Positions 6,728 to 9,611 of a stretch of 9,611 nucleotides of DNA are shown here, piece by piece. The notes under the pieces were generated by a model. It did not search any database. It saw only the letters and a program-made list of their open reading frames with translations, and was not told where the DNA came from. Every line of letters starts with the position of its first letter. The first letter of the stretch is position 1. Source of the stretch: SLRI01 sp964576715 (GTDB lineage Bacteria; Pseudomonadota; Alphaproteobacteria; Geminicoccales; Geminicoccaceae); contig CAZNWE010000120.1 in NCBI GenBank assembly GCA_964576715.1, positions 1-9,611 of the forward strand. Direction: 5' to 3'. The translations under genes and the position numbers were made by a program.

Positions 6728-7922
6728 ATGTTCGGCGCCCGGATCACCCTCTTCAAGCTGCTCGGTGTCGATATCCGCCTCGACTGGTCGTGGCTGCTGC
6801 TCGCCGTCCTGATCACCTGGACGCTCGCCGTCGGCCTCTTTCGGGACTCCTATCCCGGCCTCGAGCGCTCGACCTATTGGCTGATGGGTGGCGTGGCCGC
6901 GGCCGGGCTCTTCGGCTCGATCATCCTGCACGAGCTGGCGCACGCCGCCGTGGCGCGCCGCGACGGGCTGGGGATCGACGGGATTACGCTCTTCGTCTTC
7001 GGTGGCGTGGCCGAGATGAAGGCCGAGCCGGCGAGCCCGCTGAAGGAATTCCGAATGGCCATCGCCGGGCCGATCGCCAGCGTCGCGATCGCCGCCGCCT
7101 GCTACCTCGTGGCCGCGCTCGGTCGTGGTCTCGGCGCCGCCGAGGCGTTCACCGGCGTCTTCGCCTAGCTCGCGATGATCAACACCATCCTCGCCGTCTT
7201 CAACATGGTGCCGGCCTTCCCGCTCGATGGCGGCCGGGTGCTGCGCGCCGCGCTCTGGGGCTGGCAGGGCAGCCTGCGCCGGGCCACCCGCATCACCGCC
7301 ACCATCGGCAGCGGCTTCGGCATCTTCCTCATCGTCCTCGGCCTGGTCAACGTGCTCGGCGGCAACCTGGTGGGCGGCATGTGGTGGTTCCTGATCGGCC
7401 TCTTCGTGCGTGCCGCTGCCTCGATGTCCGACCAGCAGGTGCTGGTGAGGAAGGGCCTCGAGGGCGTGCCGGTCGAGCGGATCATGAATGCCGAGCCGGT
7501 CACCGTGGCTCACCATGGCCGAACTCGTCGAGGACTATGTCTACCGCCACCACCACAAGCTCTTCCCGGTGGTCGAGGAGGAGCGGGTGGTCGGTTGTGT
7601 CAGGCTCGCCGACATCAAGACGGTTCCCCGCGACGCCTGGCCGAGCACCGATGTCGCCGCCATCATGCAGCCCTGCTCCGACGAGAACACGGTGGCTCCG
7701 GAGAGCGACGCCATCGCCCTGCTGCCACGGCTGCAGACGGCGGCGGATGGCCGCTTTTTGGTGATCGACCAGGCCGGCTGATTGCGGGGCATCGTCACCG
7801 GCAAGGACCTCTTTCGCTACCTCTCCGTCAAGCTCGAGCTCGAGCCCGGCGGGCGTGACCAGCCCCAGGCCGGCGCCCTCGGCCTCGGCGGCGGCCTCCA
7901 AGGACACGGCGATGCGCGCTGA
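6728..7922 (+). pseudogene. Site-2 protease (M50, Rip3-like) with C-terminal CBS domains, disrupted
   Basis: Read across its lesions, this is a complete M50B intramembrane zinc protease of about 400 codons, the usual length for the CBS-containing group. MFGARITLFKLLG and hydrophobic segments open it. The zinc motif HELAH is at codons 68-72 and the second motif NMVPAFPLDGGR at 159-170. A glycine-rich membrane block (about 185-225) and two CBS repeats (ERIMNAEPVTV onward; AAIMQPCSDENTV onward) follow, ending KDLFRYLSVKLELE. Three lesions break it. A TAG at 7166-7168 stands where relatives have Tyr (VFA-Y-LAMINTILAVFN). A frame change near 7511-7523 fits an 8-nt loss between VTV and ELVEDYVYRHHHK. 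A TGA at 7779-7781 stands where relatives have Arg (CGA to TGA). Promoter and ribosome-binding site are intact, so decay looks recent, or these are sequence errors. Intact relatives cleave membrane-bound regulators, and the CBS domains probably sense adenine nucleotides. The 3' end faces the DUF72 gene with 6 bases between. Confidence 0.85.
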
Positions 7923-7928
7923 CGCGGC

Positions 7929-8735
7929 TCAAGCCTCGCGGTTTCGCTCCAGCATCGCCTGGAGACGGCGGGCGTCGTTCCGGGCGAACGCCTTCTCGTC
8001 ATTGTCGAAGTAACAGTAGACGTCGCGCCCCTCGGCGAGCCAGCCATGGCAGCGGCGCGCCCAACCGAACAGGGTGCGCCCGTCATACGAGCCCTGGTCG
8101 GCCGCACCCGGCCCGTGCAGGCGAAGATGGACGAAGTCCGTGGTCACCGGCACGGGCGAGCGCGCGCCCGCGACGTCGAAGATGCAGAAGGCAGCTGCCT
8201 TGCCCTCGAGCAGCTGCCGCACCGCCCGGTCGTGCCACGACGGATCACGCAGCTCGAAGGCATAGCGCTGCCCACTCGGCAGCACCTCCAAAAACGCCGC
8301 GAGGCGGCGATGATCGACCCGCCAGCCGGGCGGCAGCTGGAAGAGCAGCGGGCCCAGCTTGTCGCCCAGCGGCGTGACGCAATCGAGCAGCCGCTGCAGC
8401 GGCTCTTGCGGGTCCTTCAGCTTCTTCATGTGGGTCAGATAGCGGCTGGCCTTGACCGCGAAGCGGAACCCGCCCGGCACCTGCAGCCGCCACACGGCGA
8501 CCGTCGCCGGGTCCGGCAGGCCGTAGAAGGTGGTGTTGATCTCGACCGGATAGAACGTTTCGGCATAGAGCTGGGGCCGGGACGCCGCCGCGGTCCGCGC
8601 GGGATAGAAGCCGCCGACCCAGTGATCGAAGCTCCAGCCCGAGGTGCCGATCCGCAAACGGCCCCGCTGCGCCACGAGCCCACCCGCGCTCCGCCCGGCA
8701 CCCGAACGCCCAAACGCGACACCCCAGTTCCCCAT
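7929..8735 (-). CDS. DUF72 (YecE-like) family protein
   Basis: This intact 268-residue protein belongs to the DUF72/YecE family, a TIM-barrel-like fold of unknown biochemical function and usually about 240-300 residues long. Family blocks are all present: GTSGW (30-34), EINTTFYG (65-72), KASRYLTH (95-102), FQLPP (132-136), FELRDPSW (160-167), VHLRLHG (202-208), YDG (217-219) and YCYFDND (240-246). There is no signal peptide or membrane segment, so it is cytoplasmic. The start is ATG 8735, or GTG 8738 one codon earlier: a GGGAG lies 10 and 7 bases upstream respectively. GTG 8675, just before the conserved fold, would give 248 residues but has a poorer ribosome-binding site. The gene converges on the disrupted protease and diverges from the small membrane protein. 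A near-consensus EcfG-type element on its strand (8853-8829) may drive it. Confidence 0.9.
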   Translation of the reverse strand: MGNWGVAFGRSGAGRSAGGLVAQRGRLRIGTSGWSFDHWVGGFYPARTAAASRPQLYAETFYPVEINTTFYGLPDPATVAVWRLQVPGGFRFAVKASRYLTHMKKLKDPQEPLQRLLDCVTPLGDKLGPLLFQLPPGWRVDHRRLAAFLEVLPSGQRYAFELRDPSWHDRAVRQLLEGKAAAFCIFDVAGARSPVPVTTDFVHLRLHGPGAADQGSYDGRTLFGWARRCHGWLAEGRDVYCYFDNDEKAFARNDARRLQAMLERNREA

Positions 8736-8826
8736 CACGATGAGGCTCCCAGCACCATCACCCGCCGCGCCAGCGACGTCGAGAACCGAGGGCCAGCGCC
8801 GCGGGCGAGCGCCGAGTGCAAACGAT

Positions 8827-8851
8827 GGAACGTCAGCCGCCACGGATCGTT
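8827..8851 (+). promoter_or_regulatory. EcfG-type general-stress promoter for the membrane protein / DUF2267 operon
   Basis: GGAAC (8827-8831) and CGTT (8848-8851) are exactly 16 bases apart, a perfect match to the alphaproteobacterial EcfG consensus. Transcription would start near 8858, followed by GGGAG at 8874-8878 and ATG 8886. An ATG at 8859 falls almost on the predicted transcription start, but the Shine-Dalgarno favours 8886. Confidence 0.68.
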
Positions 8852-8853
8852 CA
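8829..8853 (-). promoter_or_regulatory. Possible reverse-strand EcfG-type promoter for the DUF72 gene
   Basis: The plus-strand element is nearly palindromic (GAACG 8828-8832, CGTTC 8848-8852). On the minus strand it therefore reads TGAAC-N16-CGTT, one mismatch from consensus. Transcription would start near 8822, about 85 bases ahead of the DUF72 start. Partial symmetry is built into the consensus, so the second direction is only a possibility. Confidence 0.35.
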
Positions 8854-8885
8854 AGACCATGACAGGCAATAACGGGAGAACCGTC

Positions 8886-9194
8886 ATGCCGAGCGAATCG
8901 CGTGCCGAACGCCGTACCAGGCGCCGCGTCTTCCATCTCTGGATCGGCCTCACCGTCGTCTTCGCCGCCCTCCTGGCCCTCGTCCTGCCCTTCATCCAGG
9001 GCGAGCGCCTGGCCTTCTTGGCCGGCGTGCCGGTCGTCGTGCTCAACATCACCCTTCTCGCCCTGGCCCTCGGCTGGCTCGCCTGGTTCGTCTTCGCCCC
9101 AGGCCGCGACCGGCCAGCGGCAACCGATCCGCAACAAGCATCGGGCCCGCGCCGATCCACCGGCGGTAGGCATCGGGGAGGAGCCGAACCATGA
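8886..9194 (+). CDS. Small two-helix membrane protein, family not recognised
   Basis: This 102-residue protein starts at ATG 8886, with GGGAG (8874-8878) placed 7 bases upstream. It opens with a basic cytoplasmic-type segment (residues 6-14 hold six Arg). Two hydrophobic helices follow, at about 16-37 and 48-71, joined by a short polar loop (QGER). The remainder is a hydrophilic Arg/Gly/Pro/Ala tail from about residue 72. By the positive-inside rule both ends would face the cytoplasm. It is the first gene of a two-gene operon behind an EcfG-type promoter and overlaps the next start by ATGA, so the products are probably co-translated and may work together. I cannot assign a family; a membrane partner or anchor for the DUF2267 protein would be a guess. 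An upstream in-frame ATG at 8859 would add nine residues but lacks a ribosome-binding site. Confidence 0.75.
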   Translation: MPSESRAERRTRRRVFHLWIGLTVVFAALLALVLPFIQGERLAFLAGVPVVVLNITLLALALGWLAWFVFAPGRDRPAATDPQQASGPRRSTGGRHRGGAEP

Positions 9195-9611
9195 GCGCCA
9201 GCGGTCTCGAGGTCTTCGACGACACCGTGCACAAGACCAATCTCTGGCTGAAGGAGATCATGGCGGCCCTGGCCCCGATCGGCAGCGCGCCTACCATGCG
9301 CTGCGTGCGGTCCTGCACAGCCTGCGCGACCGCCTGACCGTCGACGAGGCGGCACACCTCTCGGCCCAGCTGCCGATGCTGATCCGCGGCATCTGTTTCG
9401 AGGGTTGGCACCCGGCGCACAAGCCGACCAAGGCCCGCACCCGCTAGGCCTTCCTCGCCGAGGTCGAGGAACGCCTGCAAGGCGTCGGCCCGATCAACCC
9501 GGCCACCGCCACCCAAGCGGTCCTCGCCGTCCTCGAGCGCAACATCGACCCGGGCGAAGCCGCGCACATCCGCCAGATCCTGCCCAAGTCGCTGCAAACC
9601 CTCTTCCCGTA
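9191..9611 (+). pseudogene. DUF2267 family protein, frameshifted and interrupted (3' end at window edge)
   Basis: The start ATG 9191 overlaps the preceding stop (ATGA) and has a strong Shine-Dalgarno, GGGGAGGAG (9175-9183), 7 bases upstream. The first 27 codons (GLEVFDDTVHKTNLWLKEIM) and then, in the next frame, RAYHALRAVLHSLRDRLTVDEAAHLSAQLPMLIRG, FEGWHP and QAVLAVLERNIDPGEAAHIRQILPKSLQTLFP give a nearly full-length DUF2267 protein, a helical family of about 130-150 residues with unknown biochemistry. It is often found near CBS, Hsp20 or universal-stress genes. There are two lesions. One G appears to be missing at about 9271 (CTGGCCCC where CTGGGCCCC restores the frame). A TAG at 9445-9447 interrupts KARTR-X-AFLAEVEERL, where relatives usually have Glu or another polar residue. 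Signals in front are intact, so the damage is recent or a sequencing artefact. The last codon is cut by the window edge. Confidence 0.8.

Noticed and set aside
6479..7516. Minus-strand ORF of 345 codons opposite the site-2 protease
   Set aside because: It is the codon-register shadow of the protease frame and is rich in Glu/Arg/His/Gly without any family motif.
8046..8885. Plus-strand open frame across the DUF72 gene leading into the two-helix protein
   Set aside because: It is antisense to the conserved DUF72 motifs. The real gene starts at 8886, after its own promoter and ribosome-binding site.
7166..9447. Recoding of TAG as a sense codon
   Set aside because: The two internal TAG codons fall at positions where relatives have different residues (Tyr and a polar or Glu residue). 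Both genes also carry frameshifts, so lesions or sequence errors explain them better.
1..9611. CRISPR array, tRNA, rRNA, insertion sequence or attachment site
   Set aside because: No regularly spaced repeats, tRNA-like cloverleaf, rRNA segments, transposase motifs or paired terminal repeats were seen on either strand.

Overview
The window is GC-rich DNA with codon use strongly biased to G or C in the third position. It most likely comes from an alphaproteobacterium (Rhodospirillales/Geminicoccales-like). Two observations support this: the protein families present, and two perfect matches to the alphaproteobacterial general-stress sigma factor (EcfG) promoter, GGAAC-N16-CGTT, each in front of a gene. 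The lineage is an inference; no rRNA or tRNA gene is present.

Layout. Positions 1-1429 (+) hold the C-terminal 475 codons of a large signalling protein of the cyclase/predicted-ATPase/TPR type, whose N-terminus lies outside the window. A gene-free leader with several small inverted repeats follows (1430-1840). Positions 1841-6166 (+) hold one intact 1441-residue protein that fuses three phosphoester-hydrolase modules: a 5'-nucleotidase-type metallophosphoesterase with its C-terminal domain, an endonuclease/exonuclease/phosphatase domain, and a phytase-like esterase domain. Positions 6167-6727 are non-coding and carry a 14-bp tandem repeat, two hairpins and the first EcfG-type promoter.

The right third looks like a small stress-response island. 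It holds a membrane site-2 protease with CBS domains (6728-7922, +), a convergent DUF72/YecE-family gene (7929-8735, -), a second EcfG-type promoter in the divergent gap, a 102-residue two-helix membrane protein (8886-9194, +) and an ATGA-overlapping DUF2267 gene that runs to the window end (9191-9611, +). The protease carries an in-frame TAG, an apparent 8-nt deletion and an in-frame TGA. The DUF2267 gene carries a one-base frameshift and an in-frame TAG. Both are therefore called pseudogenes, although sequencing or assembly error is not excluded. Their promoters and ribosome-binding sites look intact, which suggests recent damage.

Taken together, the right-hand genes fit a general-stress module (membrane proteolysis, a small membrane protein and two conserved proteins of unknown function). 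The left half is devoted to signalling and to scavenging of phosphate or nucleotides. The protein functions are family-level inferences from motifs read directly in the translations.
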